The notes under the pieces: generated by a model
Database searches by the model: none
The model's input: the letters and a program-made list of their open reading frames with translations, nothing else
What the model was told of the DNA's origin: nothing
Assembly: GCA_964370315.1 (NCBI GenBank)
Contig: CAYJIS010000021.1
Coordinates: 1 to 26,947, forward strand
Direction: 5' to 3'
Origin: CAYJFX01 sp964370315
GTDB taxonomy: Bacteria > Spirochaetota > Spirochaetia > Treponematales > Treponemataceae
DNA: 26,947 bases
Shown: positions 1 to 6,917 of the stretch, piece after piece
Layout of the letters: every line of letters starts with the position of its first letter
Position numbering within the stretch: the first letter of the stretch is position 1
Position numbers and translations under genes: made by a program

Positions 1-43
1 TAGTGAAGGTTTGTTACCTGGTGTAACAAAATCAAGCTGGTAG
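1..43 (+). CDS. rpsN: 30S ribosomal protein S14 (type Z), C-terminal fragment
   Basis: Only the last 13 codons and the TAG stop (41-43) are inside the window; the gene begins before base 1. The readable end is SEGLLPGVTKSSW, which matches the C-terminus of the short zinc-binding type of S14 (usual pattern G.(I/L)PGV.K(A/S)SW). S14 is a small-subunit head protein. Its place directly before S8 is standard for the spc operon and supports the call. The zinc-binding cysteines lie upstream and cannot be checked here. Confidence 0.85.
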   Translation, partial: SEGLLPGVTKSSW

Positions 44-59
44 AAGGTAGGAGTAAAGA

Positions 60-458
60 ATGAGTGTTTCAGACCCTATTGCAGATATGCTAACTAAAGT
101 TCGAAATGCGGCTATGGCCCGCCACGAAAAGGTTGATATACCTACTTCTAAGCTAAAGCTAGAAATCGTGAAAATTCTTAAAACAGAAGGTTATATTAAG
201 AACTTTAAGAAAACAACGCAGGATAACTTGAATATTATCCGAATTTTTCTAAAATATGATGATGCAAACGAAAGCGTTATCCATGGATTGAAGAAAGTTT
301 CAACTCCAGGACGTCGTGTGTATTCAGGTTATAAGGATCTGCCCCGTGTTTTTAATGGATACGGTACAGTAATAGTTTCAACATCTAATGGTGTAACTAC
401 AGGTAAAAAAGCCGCTGAAAAAATGATTGGTGGTGAGCTTATCTGTACAGTTTGGTAG
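60..458 (+). CDS. rpsH: 30S ribosomal protein S8
   Basis: This 132-residue protein has the usual S8 length. It starts MSVSDPIADMLTKVRNA and carries the C-terminal S8 signature STSNGVTTGKKA followed by GGELICTVW. S8 binds 16S rRNA helix 21 early in assembly and, in well-studied bacteria, represses its own operon by binding the mRNA; no such mRNA site was searched for here. A GGAG ribosome site lies 6 nt before the ATG. It follows S14 by 16 nt and precedes L6 by 9 nt, as in a normal spc operon. Confidence 0.98.
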   Translation: MSVSDPIADMLTKVRNAAMARHEKVDIPTSKLKLEIVKILKTEGYIKNFKKTTQDNLNIIRIFLKYDDANESVIHGLKKVSTPGRRVYSGYKDLPRVFNGYGTVIVSTSNGVTTGKKAAEKMIGGELICTVW

Positions 459-467
459 GAGGAAAGA

Positions 468-1007
468 ATGTCAAGAATTGGTAAACTTCCTGTTACTATT
501 CCTGCAGGTGTTAAAATAAGCATTGAAAACAACCTTATTACTGTTGAAGGTGCTAAAGGTAAACTAACTCAAGATTTTACACCAAATGTAACTATTGAAG
601 TTGGTGAAACTGAAGCATTGGTAAAAAGAGTTGATGATACAAAACCAGCTCGTGCTGCACATGGTTTATACCGAAGCCTATTACAAAACATGGTTATCGG
701 AGTTACTGAAGGTTTTACTAAAAACCTCATTATAAACGGTGTTGGTTATAGAGCAGAAGTTCAAGGCAACTTGCTTATTATGAACTTAGGTTACTCTACA
801 GATTTCATTGTAGGTATTCCTGAAGGATTAACGGTAACTTCTGATAACCAAGGTAAAGTTTCAATTTTCGGTATTGATAAGCAACATGTTGGAGAGTTTG
901 CTGCACAAGTTCGCAAACTTAGAAAACCTGAACCTTATAAAGGTAAAGGTATTCGTTATGAAACTGAAGTTATTAAACGAAAAGTCGGTAAGTCCGGCGT
1001 TAAATAA
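468..1007 (+). CDS. rplF: 50S ribosomal protein L6
   Basis: The product is 179 residues, the usual L6 length, with two related alpha/beta domains. The start MSRIGKLPVTIPAGV and the late signature KPEPYKGKGIRYE near residues 152-164 are diagnostic. L6 sits near the factor-binding region of the large subunit at the base of the stalk. The start is preceded by AGGAGG 5-10 nt upstream, overlapping the end of rpsH. It is part of the unbroken spc operon. Confidence 0.98.
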   Translation: MSRIGKLPVTIPAGVKISIENNLITVEGAKGKLTQDFTPNVTIEVGETEALVKRVDDTKPARAAHGLYRSLLQNMVIGVTEGFTKNLIINGVGYRAEVQGNLLIMNLGYSTDFIVGIPEGLTVTSDNQGKVSIFGIDKQHVGEFAAQVRKLRKPEPYKGKGIRYETEVIKRKVGKSGVK

Positions 1008-1019
1008 GGGTGTTAAAGT

Positions 1020-1382
1020 ATGATTAAAAAACTTAACGATAAGCAAAGAAAAAGACTTAAGAGAAAAATCCACATCCGAAAACGCTTGCACGGTACTGCC
1101 GACAGGCCGAGAATGACAATTACAAGAAGTAACTGTAATTTGTTTGTGCAGGTAATAAATGATGATGAAGGTAAGACATTAGCTTCTATTTCTACATTAG
1201 AAAAAGAATTTTCAGCATTACGACCAACGGTTGCAAATGGTGAAAAAATCGGTGAAGAAATTGGGAAACGTCTTAAAGAAAAGAAAGTTACTACTGTAGT
1301 TTTCGACCGCAACGGCTATCTATACCACGGTGTAGTTAAAGCCATAGCTGATGGCACTCGTAAAGCCGGCATTGCATTTTAG
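1020..1382 (+). CDS. rplR: 50S ribosomal protein L18
   Basis: The product is a basic 120-residue protein of typical L18 length that binds 5S rRNA in the central protuberance. The pattern RPRMTITRSNCNLFVQVINDD, the GEKIGEEIGKRLKEK helix and the ending FDRNGYLYHGVVKAIADG are characteristic of the family. An AAGGGTG-like ribosome site lies just before the start. It lies 12 nt after rplF and 8 nt before rpsE and is translated within the same operon. Confidence 0.97.
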   Translation: MIKKLNDKQRKRLKRKIHIRKRLHGTADRPRMTITRSNCNLFVQVINDDEGKTLASISTLEKEFSALRPTVANGEKIGEEIGKRLKEKKVTTVVFDRNGYLYHGVVKAIADGTRKAGIAF

Positions 1383-1390
1383 GAGAATCT

Positions 1391-1903
1391 ATGGAACGTA
1401 AAAAAAATTATGATAAAGACCAACCTAAAGAGTTCGTAGAAAAGCTTGTAAAGCTAAACCGAACTGCAAAAGTTGTAAAAGGTGGACGAAGATTTTCTTT
1501 CTCTGCTTTAACAGTTGTGGGTGATCAAAAAGGTCGCGTAGGTTATGGTTTTGGTAAGGCGAATGATGTAACAGAAGCAATACGAAAAAGTATCGATAAG
1601 GCAAAGAGAAATTTAATTCAATTGCCATTAAAAAATGGTACTTTACCACATAGAATTCAAGCCGATTACAAAGGTGCAAAAGTACTTTTGATGCCTGCTT
1701 GTGGTGGTACTGGGATTATTGCTGGTGGTGCTGTTCGTGCTATCATGGAAGCAGCTGGGGCTACAGATATAATGTCTAAGTCTCTTGGATCAAATACATC
1801 GGTAAACGTAGTTCGAGCAACTTTTAAAGCTGCTAAGAATGTTATGAATGCCAGTCGTGTTGCTAAAAACAGGGGAAAATCCCTTGACGATATGTGGGGT
1901 TAA
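1391..1903 (+). CDS. rpsE: 30S ribosomal protein S5
   Basis: The product is 170 residues. The double-stranded RNA-binding S5 domain has the signature GGRRFSFSALTVVGD followed by GRVGYGFGKANDV at about residues 32-58. The C-terminal domain has LMPACGGTGIIAGGAVRAI and ends with a helical segment. S5 contributes to decoding accuracy and to mRNA unwinding at the entry channel. AGGAG sits 6 nt before the ATG. The order L18-S5-L30 is the normal one. Confidence 0.98.
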   Translation: MERKKNYDKDQPKEFVEKLVKLNRTAKVVKGGRRFSFSALTVVGDQKGRVGYGFGKANDVTEAIRKSIDKAKRNLIQLPLKNGTLPHRIQADYKGAKVLLMPACGGTGIIAGGAVRAIMEAAGATDIMSKSLGSNTSVNVVRATFKAAKNVMNASRVAKNRGKSLDDMWG

Positions 1904-1905
1904 TT

Positions 1906-2097
1906 ATGGCTGCAGTAAAAAAAATTAAAGTTACTTTAATAAAGAGCACCATAGGTCAAAAACCTCCTAAAAGAGCAACTGTTCGATCTTTGGGCTTAAA
2001 AAAAATAAACTCCAGTGTTGAGCAAGAGGCAACACCTGCTATATTAGGCATGGTTGCAGCAGTTTCACACTTGGTAAAAGTTGAGGAGATAAAATAA
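1906..2097 (+). CDS. rpmD: 50S ribosomal protein L30
   Basis: The product is a small protein of 63 residues (MAAVKKIKVTLIKSTIGQKP...), a normal bacterial L30 with the Q.P..RATVRSLGLKKI core. An in-frame ATG four codons upstream (1894) lies inside rpsE and is unlikely, because other L30 proteins begin at the equivalent of the chosen ATG and a GGGG-type ribosome site precedes it. The stop overlaps the start of rplO by one base (TAATG), which suggests translational coupling. Confidence 0.95.
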   Translation: MAAVKKIKVTLIKSTIGQKPPKRATVRSLGLKKINSSVEQEATPAILGMVAAVSHLVKVEEIK

Positions 2098-2552
2098 TGT
2101 CAGATTTTAATCTCTATGCACCAAAAGGTGCTAATAAGAAAAAAAGAATTGTTGGTCGTGGTTCGTCTTCTGGACGAGGTACAACTGCAGGACGCGGTAA
2201 CAAAGGACAACAATCACGTTCAGGTGGAAAAACATATGTAGGTTTTGAAGGTGGACAAATGCCTTTATACAGACGTATAGCAAGACGTGGTTTTTCTAAT
2301 TATCCGTTCAAAAAAGAATATCTAGTATTGAATCTTTGTGATCTTGAATTAAAATTTTCTGATGGTGAAACAGTAAATACTGCAACTCTTTCAGAAAAGG
2401 GAATGATTAATAAGAATGCTAAACCATTGGTTAAGATTCTCTCAAACGGAGATATTACAAAAAAATTAACTGTAGAGGTAGCGAAAGTTTCTTCTTCAGC
2501 TAAAGAAAAAATAGAAAAAGCCGGCGGAACGGTTAGCGTTTCTGGTGATTAG
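2097..2552 (+). CDS. rplO: 50S ribosomal protein L15
   Basis: The product is 151 residues. The glycine- and arginine-rich N-terminal extension (GRGSSSGRGTTAGRGNKGQQSRSGG) and the segment GFEGGQMPLYRRIARRGF are typical of L15, whose tail threads into 23S rRNA. The start overlaps the rpmD stop by one base. The L15-secY junction that follows is the classical spc arrangement. Confidence 0.98.
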   Translation: MSDFNLYAPKGANKKKRIVGRGSSSGRGTTAGRGNKGQQSRSGGKTYVGFEGGQMPLYRRIARRGFSNYPFKKEYLVLNLCDLELKFSDGETVNTATLSEKGMINKNAKPLVKILSNGDITKKLTVEVAKVSSSAKEKIEKAGGTVSVSGD

Positions 2553-2568
2553 GAAGTAGGGAACAAAG

Positions 2569-3888
2569 ATGGCAAATCCTATTGTTAATATGTTTAGAGT
2601 TAAGGAGCTACGCGAACGAATTGTTTTTACTATTTTAGTTTTAGCAGTTTTTCGTTTAGGTAGTATTCTTACTGTACCTGGTATAAGTCCTCAAGCTTTA
2701 ACTGCTTACTTTGATTCTTTAAGTCAAGGCAATGCATTTGTTGATTACATGGACTTTTTTGCTGGTGGTGCTTTTTCAAATCTTTCTGTGTTTATGTTAG
2801 GTGTAACACCTTATATTTCAACACAAATTATTATGAACTTAGCATTAATTATCTTCCCTGCTTTGAAGCGGATTTCTCAAGAAGAGGGCGGACAACGTAA
2901 GGTTCAAGCATGGACTAGAGTTGCTACAGTGTTTGTAGCAATGATTCAAGCTTTTGCTGCAAGTGTGTTTGCCTTCCAAATCCCTGGTGCGATTATTATG
3001 AATAGTACCGTAGGATTTACCTTGCTATTTATTATTACTGTTTCAACTGGAACAATGATTTTGGTTTGGCTCGGTGAGCAAATTACTGCAAGGGGAATTG
3101 GTAACGGTGTTTCGATGATAATTTTTTCAGGTATCGTAGCAAGGTTGCCAGCAGCAGGATTTGAGCTTTATGAATTGGTGGTACAAGAGGGTGCACAAAT
3201 GCTAGTTATTACAGTAATTGTAGCCATCATGTTCTTTGTTATTATTTGCCTTGTAGTATATGAACAACAAGGGCAAAGAAAAATACCTATTCATTATGCA
3301 AAACGTGTTGTTGGAAGAAAAATGTATGGTGGACAAAATACTTATATACCATTTAAGTTAAATCCATCAGGAGTTATTCCTGTTATTTTTGCATCATCTT
3401 TTCTAACTTTGCCTTTACAGATTGCACAAGGATTTGCACCAGAGATTCGTTGGCTTAGTCGATTATCAGTTATTCTCACTCCTACTGGGTGGGTTTACAA
3501 TATTACGTTGATTGTTCTTATTGTGTTTTTTGCATATTTCTATACTCAGGTAACCTTGAACCCCACAGAAATAGCTAAGAATATTCGGGAAAATGGCGGC
3601 TCAATTCCCGGGATTAGAACAGACAACACAGAAATGTATTTGCAACGTGTTTTGAACAGGCTTGTATTGCCAGGTTCATTGTACCTTGCAGGAATTGCAG
3701 TTCTACCTACAGTAGTACAAATTTTGTTTGGATTGCCACAAAGCATATCTATGCTTCTTGGTGGTACTTCCCTTCTCATTTTGGTTGGGGTAGACTTAGA
3801 TACAATGACCCAGATTGAAGCTCTCTTAAAAATGCATCATCACGATGGATTGGTAAAAAAGGGAAAGCTGCGTTCTAGAAATCTCTAG
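2569..3888 (+). CDS. secY: Protein translocase subunit SecY
   Basis: The product is a 439-residue integral membrane protein with about ten hydrophobic helices, the channel subunit of the Sec translocon in the inner membrane. Visible family features are the N-terminal MFRVKELRERIVFTI segment, the cytoplasmic loop containing GQRKIPIHYAKR near residue 240, and the region with NPTEIAKNIRENGGSIPGIR near residue 325. The length is normal. AGGAAG lies upstream of the ATG. Unlike in many bacteria, adk, map and infA do not follow; rpmJ does, 29 nt later. Confidence 0.98.
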   Translation: MANPIVNMFRVKELRERIVFTILVLAVFRLGSILTVPGISPQALTAYFDSLSQGNAFVDYMDFFAGGAFSNLSVFMLGVTPYISTQIIMNLALIIFPALKRISQEEGGQRKVQAWTRVATVFVAMIQAFAASVFAFQIPGAIIMNSTVGFTLLFIITVSTGTMILVWLGEQITARGIGNGVSMIIFSGIVARLPAAGFELYELVVQEGAQMLVITVIVAIMFFVIICLVVYEQQGQRKIPIHYAKRVVGRKMYGGQNTYIPFKLNPSGVIPVIFASSFLTLPLQIAQGFAPEIRWLSRLSVILTPTGWVYNITLIVLIVFFAYFYTQVTLNPTEIAKNIRENGGSIPGIRTDNTEMYLQRVLNRLVLPGSLYLAGIAVLPTVVQILFGLPQSISMLLGGTSLLILVGVDLDTMTQIEALLKMHHHDGLVKKGKLRSRNL

Positions 3889-3917
3889 GTCATTAAAGGT
3901 ATTAATTGGAGTATACT

Positions 3918-4031
3918 ATGAAAGTAAGAACAAGTGTAAAGCCTATTTGTGATAAGTGTAAGGTAATCAAACGATTCGGAGTTGTTCGGATCATTTGTTC
4001 CAACCCTAAACATAAGCAGCGTCAAGGCTGA
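3918..4031 (+). CDS. rpmJ: 50S ribosomal protein L36
   Basis: This 37-codon gene begins MKVRTSVKPICDKCKVIKRF and ends at TGA (4029-4031). The zinc-binding set is complete: CDKC, then a cysteine in IICSNP, then a histidine in PKHKQRQG, so this is the zinc (C+) form of L36. It lies between secY and rpsM, exactly where L36 is found in spc/alpha operons. A TTGGAG ribosome site lies upstream. Confidence 0.97.
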   Translation: MKVRTSVKPICDKCKVIKRFGVVRIICSNPKHKQRQG

Positions 4032-4049
4032 GTATTTAAGGAGATATAA

Positions 4050-4415
4050 ATGGCTCGAATAGCGGGAGTTGACCTCCCTAACAAACATGTTAATATCGCA
4101 TTAACATATATTTTTGGAATTGGACGCTCTTCTGCAGATGAAATTTGTGCAAAGGCAAAGATTGAACCAACTCGAAATATGAATGACCTTACTCATGAAG
4201 AGGTCGCTGAAATTCGTACTATCATTGATAACGAATACAAAGTTGAAGGTCGTCTTAGAACTGAAGTAGGCTTAAATATCAAACGCCTTATGGATATTGG
4301 ATGTTACCGTGGTTTGCGACACAGAAAGGGTCTTCCTGTTCGTGGTCAACGTACTCGCACAAATGCGCGTACTCGCAAAGGTAAGAAAAAGACCGTAGCC
4401 GGTAAAAAGAAATAA
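4050..4415 (+). CDS. rpsM: 30S ribosomal protein S13
   Basis: The product is 121 residues, typical for S13, which sits in the head of the small subunit and contacts the large subunit and P-site tRNA. It begins MARIAGVDLPNKHVNIALTY and has the helix-hairpin region YIFGIGRSSADEIC. The basic C-terminal tail RGQRTRTNARTRKGKKKT is the family signature. AAGGAGAT lies 5 nt before the ATG. It is the first gene of the classical alpha-operon group. Confidence 0.98.
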   Translation: MARIAGVDLPNKHVNIALTYIFGIGRSSADEICAKAKIEPTRNMNDLTHEEVAEIRTIIDNEYKVEGRLRTEVGLNIKRLMDIGCYRGLRHRKGLPVRGQRTRTNARTRKGKKKTVAGKKK

Positions 4416-4431
4416 GGTGGAGGCATAGTTA

Positions 4432-4812
4432 ATGGCAACCGTTAGAAAAAGAAAAGAAAAACGAAGCGTATATGAAGGTAACGTATATATTCAAGCTACG
4501 TTTAACAATACTATTATTACTATTACAGACCTAAAAGGTAATGCTCTTTCATGGGCATCTTCAGGTGGTCTGGGTTTTAGAGGTGCTAAAAAATCAACTC
4601 CTTTTGCCGCGCAATCTGTTGCAGAAACAGCAGTACAAAAAGCTGTGAGTTATGGTTTGCGAGAAGTACACGTATTCGTTAAAGGTCCAGGCGTTGGACG
4701 AGAATCTGCTGTACGTTCTTTAGGTGCTATGGGGCTTAAGATTAAGTCAATTAGTGATGTGACACCTATTCCACATAATGGATGTCGCCCACGAAAAACA
4801 CGTCGTATGTAG
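4432..4812 (+). CDS. rpsK: 30S ribosomal protein S11
   Basis: The product is 126 residues. The family features NTIITITDLKGNALSWASSGG, KKSTPFAAQ and the C-terminal IPHNGCRPRKTRRM are present. S11 lies on the platform of the small subunit near the mRNA exit. The gene is followed after 11 nt directly by rpoA; rpsD (S4), which separates these two genes in E. coli and many other bacteria, is absent. Confidence 0.98.
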   Translation: MATVRKRKEKRSVYEGNVYIQATFNNTIITITDLKGNALSWASSGGLGFRGAKKSTPFAAQSVAETAVQKAVSYGLREVHVFVKGPGVGRESAVRSLGAMGLKIKSISDVTPIPHNGCRPRKTRRM

Positions 4813-4823
4813 GAAGGTGAAGT

Positions 4824-5879
4824 ATGGCCCGAAAAAATTTAATGCAGGGTTTTAAAACACCCAAGGGAATTATGTTTGAATACCTTGAATCAAAACCAAA
4901 CTACGGTAAGTTTATTGCATATCCGTTTGAAACTGGTTTTGGTACCACTGTAGGTAATACACTTAGACGTGTGCTACTTTCAAGTATCCAAGGTTATGCA
5001 ATCACTTCTGCTCGTATTACTTCATACGATGCTGAAGGTGTACCTCATGTAATTTCAAGTGAATTTGAGAACATTCCAAACGTTGTTGACGATGCTCTAC
5101 AAGTTTTAAATAACTTAAAACAAATACGAGTTAAGCTAGCAGAAGATGTTGAACAAGAAACATTTATGTTTGAGTTTTCAGGACCTGGTAAAGTTACCAG
5201 TGATATGCTTGAAAAAGGTAGCCAACTTGAAGTACTTACAAAAGGTGTTGAACTTTTCACAATGATGGAAGGTTGCAAACTTGAGTTTGAAATGCAAGTT
5301 GATCTAGGCAGAGGTTATATTCCTGCAGAAGAAAATGAGAGATATATTGAAGTTGTAGGTACAATACCTATGGACGCAATTTTCACTCCAATTGTTAAAG
5401 TAAAATATGCAATTGAGCCTTGTCGTGTTGGGCAAAGAAATGACTATGATAAATTAGTTATGGAAATTTGGACAGATGGTACAATTGCGCCAGAAGATGC
5501 TTTAGCAGAAGCTGCAAAAATTATTAAAGAGCATTTTTCGATATTTATTAATTTTAATGATAGCGAAATTAGTCGTAATGATGAGCTAGATGAAGGTGAT
5601 GAAAGAATAAAACAGCTTTTAAATACACCTGTAGAAGAGCTAGAGCTTTCTGTTCGTTCATCAAATTGTCTAAAAAATGCAAATATTCATACAATTGGTG
5701 AATTAACTAAAAAAACAGAAGATGATATTGCCAAAACTCGCAACTTTGGTAAAAAGAGTTTGCTAGAAATAAAAGATAAGCTTTTAGAATGGAACTTAAA
5801 TCTTGGCATGACCGACTACAGTCATCTTAAAAATGCGGTAAATTTCACTAAGAAAAAGGACGAATCAGATGAATCATAG
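4824..5879 (+). CDS. rpoA: DNA-directed RNA polymerase subunit alpha
   Basis: The product is 351 residues, about 20 more than the E. coli subunit. The N-terminal dimerisation domain spans roughly residues 1-235, with the family segment GFGTTVGNTLRRVLLSSIQG near residue 38. The C-terminal DNA/activator-binding domain lies at about 270-330 (VEELELSVRSSNCLKNANIHTIGEL and the NFGKKSLLEIKDKL helix). A charged tail KKKDESDES follows. An AGGAAGGTGA ribosome site precedes the ATG. The 3' end overlaps rplQ by 11 nt, so L17 translation is probably coupled. Confidence 0.98.
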   Translation: MARKNLMQGFKTPKGIMFEYLESKPNYGKFIAYPFETGFGTTVGNTLRRVLLSSIQGYAITSARITSYDAEGVPHVISSEFENIPNVVDDALQVLNNLKQIRVKLAEDVEQETFMFEFSGPGKVTSDMLEKGSQLEVLTKGVELFTMMEGCKLEFEMQVDLGRGYIPAEENERYIEVVGTIPMDAIFTPIVKVKYAIEPCRVGQRNDYDKLVMEIWTDGTIAPEDALAEAAKIIKEHFSIFINFNDSEISRNDELDEGDERIKQLLNTPVEELELSVRSSNCLKNANIHTIGELTKKTEDDIAKTRNFGKKSLLEIKDKLLEWNLNLGMTDYSHLKNAVNFTKKKDESDES

Positions 5880-6399
5880 AAAAGGTTTTAACCCACTTTC
5901 AAGAACTAGTTCTCACAGAAAAGCAATGTCACGAAACATGGTAACCTCTTTGTTTCGATACGAAAGAATAACTACAACTAAAGCTAAAGCTTTAGAAGTG
6001 AGAAAAGCTGCTGAAAAAATGATTACCCGCGGAAAGGTAGATACAGTTCATAACCGCCGTCAAGTTGCTAGATATATTTCAGATCCTGCAATACTTGCTA
6101 AGTTATTTACTGATATTGGCCCTCGAATGAAAGAAAGAAAGGGTGGATATACTCGAATAATGAAGCTTGGTTTCCGACAAGGAGATGCTGCAGATGTTGT
6201 AATTTTAGAATTGGTTGATTATGCATTCGATGCAGAAAAAGAATCTAAAACAACTGCAAAAAAAGATAAAGCAGCTCCAGCTAAGGCAAAAGCTGCTCCT
6301 AAAGCAAAAGCAGATAAACCTGCAGAAAAGAAAGCGGCCGCTGAAAAGCAAGCTTCAAAAGAAGAAGCTCCAGCTGCTACTGAAGATAAGGCTGAATAG
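5869..6399 (+). CDS. rplQ: 50S ribosomal protein L17 with low-complexity tail
   Basis: The first ~120 residues are a standard L17: MNHRKGFNPLSRTSSHRKAM, then the ITTTKAKALEVRKAAEKMITRGK helix and GGYTRIMKLGFRQGDAADV. L17 is a large-subunit protein near the exit tunnel. Residues from about 121 to 176 form a Lys/Ala/Glu/Pro-rich tail (KKDKAAPAKAKAAPKAKADK and onward) not found in the ~117-130-residue form of most bacteria. The tail is a net basic repeat-like segment that becomes acidic at its end (EEAPAATEDKAE). AAAGGACG provides the ribosome site inside the end of rpoA. Confidence 0.97.
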   Translation: MNHRKGFNPLSRTSSHRKAMSRNMVTSLFRYERITTTKAKALEVRKAAEKMITRGKVDTVHNRRQVARYISDPAILAKLFTDIGPRMKERKGGYTRIMKLGFRQGDAADVVILELVDYAFDAEKESKTTAKKDKAAPAKAKAAPKAKADKPAEKKAAAEKQASKEEAPAATEDKAE

Positions 6400-6407
6400 G
6401 AGGGATT

Positions 6408-6713
6408 ATGTCAAAGGCACACCGTGGTAAAGGTATAATAGACCAAGTAAAAAAAGGACGAGGGGTTTGTCCTCGTTGTAATAACGAAAATATTAAAGTT
6501 CTATACGAACATGAAATTGATGGTCAAAAAATGACTGTTTGTAAGTTTTGTAATGCGTTTATTAAAAATAATCCGCCACCAAAACCTGTTGTAGAGGAAG
6601 CACCTGCTCCTGCAGTTGAAGAAGTTGTAGAAACTCCTGCTGCGGAAACTGAAGCTCCAGCTGAAGAGGTTTCTACCGAAGAAGCACCAACAGAAGAACA
6701 AGCCACTGAATAG
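6408..6713 (+). CDS. Small zinc-ribbon protein with acidic Pro/Ala/Glu tail, unknown function
   Basis: This is a 101-residue protein with an excellent AGGAGGG ribosome site. Residues 1-53 are a basic head with two CxxC pairs (C21/C24 in VCPRC and C45/C48 in VCKFC), as expected for a treble-clef or zinc-ribbon fold. Residues 56-101 are a Pro/Ala/Val/Glu/Thr tail with about one acidic residue in three. It follows rplQ by 8 nt and is the last gene before the operon terminator, so it is co-expressed with ribosomal proteins and RNA polymerase alpha. A ribosome- or transcription-associated role is inferred from context only; I do not recognise a named family. Confidence 0.85.
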   Translation: MSKAHRGKGIIDQVKKGRGVCPRCNNENIKVLYEHEIDGQKMTVCKFCNAFIKNNPPPKPVVEEAPAPAVEEVVETPAAETEAPAEEVSTEEAPTEEQATE

Positions 6714-6723
6714 GCACTAGTAC

Positions 6724-6752
6724 AAAAGGAAGCAATTGCTTCCTTTTTTTTT
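6724..6752 (+). terminator. Rho-independent terminator of the spc/alpha ribosomal operon
   Basis: The 24-base perfect palindrome AAAAGGAAGCAATTGCTTCCTTTT gives a 10-bp stem with an AATT loop. It is followed by an uninterrupted T run (to 6752). It lies 11 nt after the stop of the zinc-ribbon gene and ends the long + strand operon. Confidence 0.92.
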
Positions 6753-6902
6753 GCTCTAACTATTTTAACACTTTTGTAGTTATAATAGACTTGTTTAATA
6801 GATGTCCGTATAGTTGTCGGATAACACTGACTATTATCGAAAGTGAAAAATAAAAAAAATCTTAAAACAAATACATTAGCTCTATTCAAAGACAAAAAAG
6901 TA

Positions 6903-6911
6903 TGGTATACT
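6903..6911 (+). promoter_or_regulatory. Extended -10 promoter of purA, giving a probable leaderless mRNA
   Basis: TGG-TATACT (6903-6911) is an extended -10 element with five of six consensus bases in the hexamer. The hexamer ends at 6911 and the purA ATG begins at 6918, so transcription is expected to start at or within 1-2 nt of the start codon. No good -35 is visible (TATTCA at 17-bp spacing matches 3 of 6). There is no Shine-Dalgarno sequence before the ATG. The nucleoside phosphorylase promoter at 25911 has the same geometry. Confidence 0.65.
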
Positions 6912-6917
6912 TTTTCC

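Noticed and set aside
1894..1905. Longer L30 starting at ATG 1894
   Set aside because: It overlaps rpsE by 10 nt and would add MGLI, which is absent from the L30 family. The ATG at 1906 matches other L30 proteins.
6781..6840. Purine or other riboswitch upstream of purA
   Set aside because: The complementary arms are present, but the conserved purine-aptamer cores (GUUUCUAC and the AUAUGG loop) are missing, and no other class I know fits.
6843..6917. In-frame N-terminal extension of purA by 25 codons
   Set aside because: The added residues are Lys/Asn-rich low complexity, and the conserved PurA N-terminus starts at 6918. The extension overlaps the extended -10 promoter.
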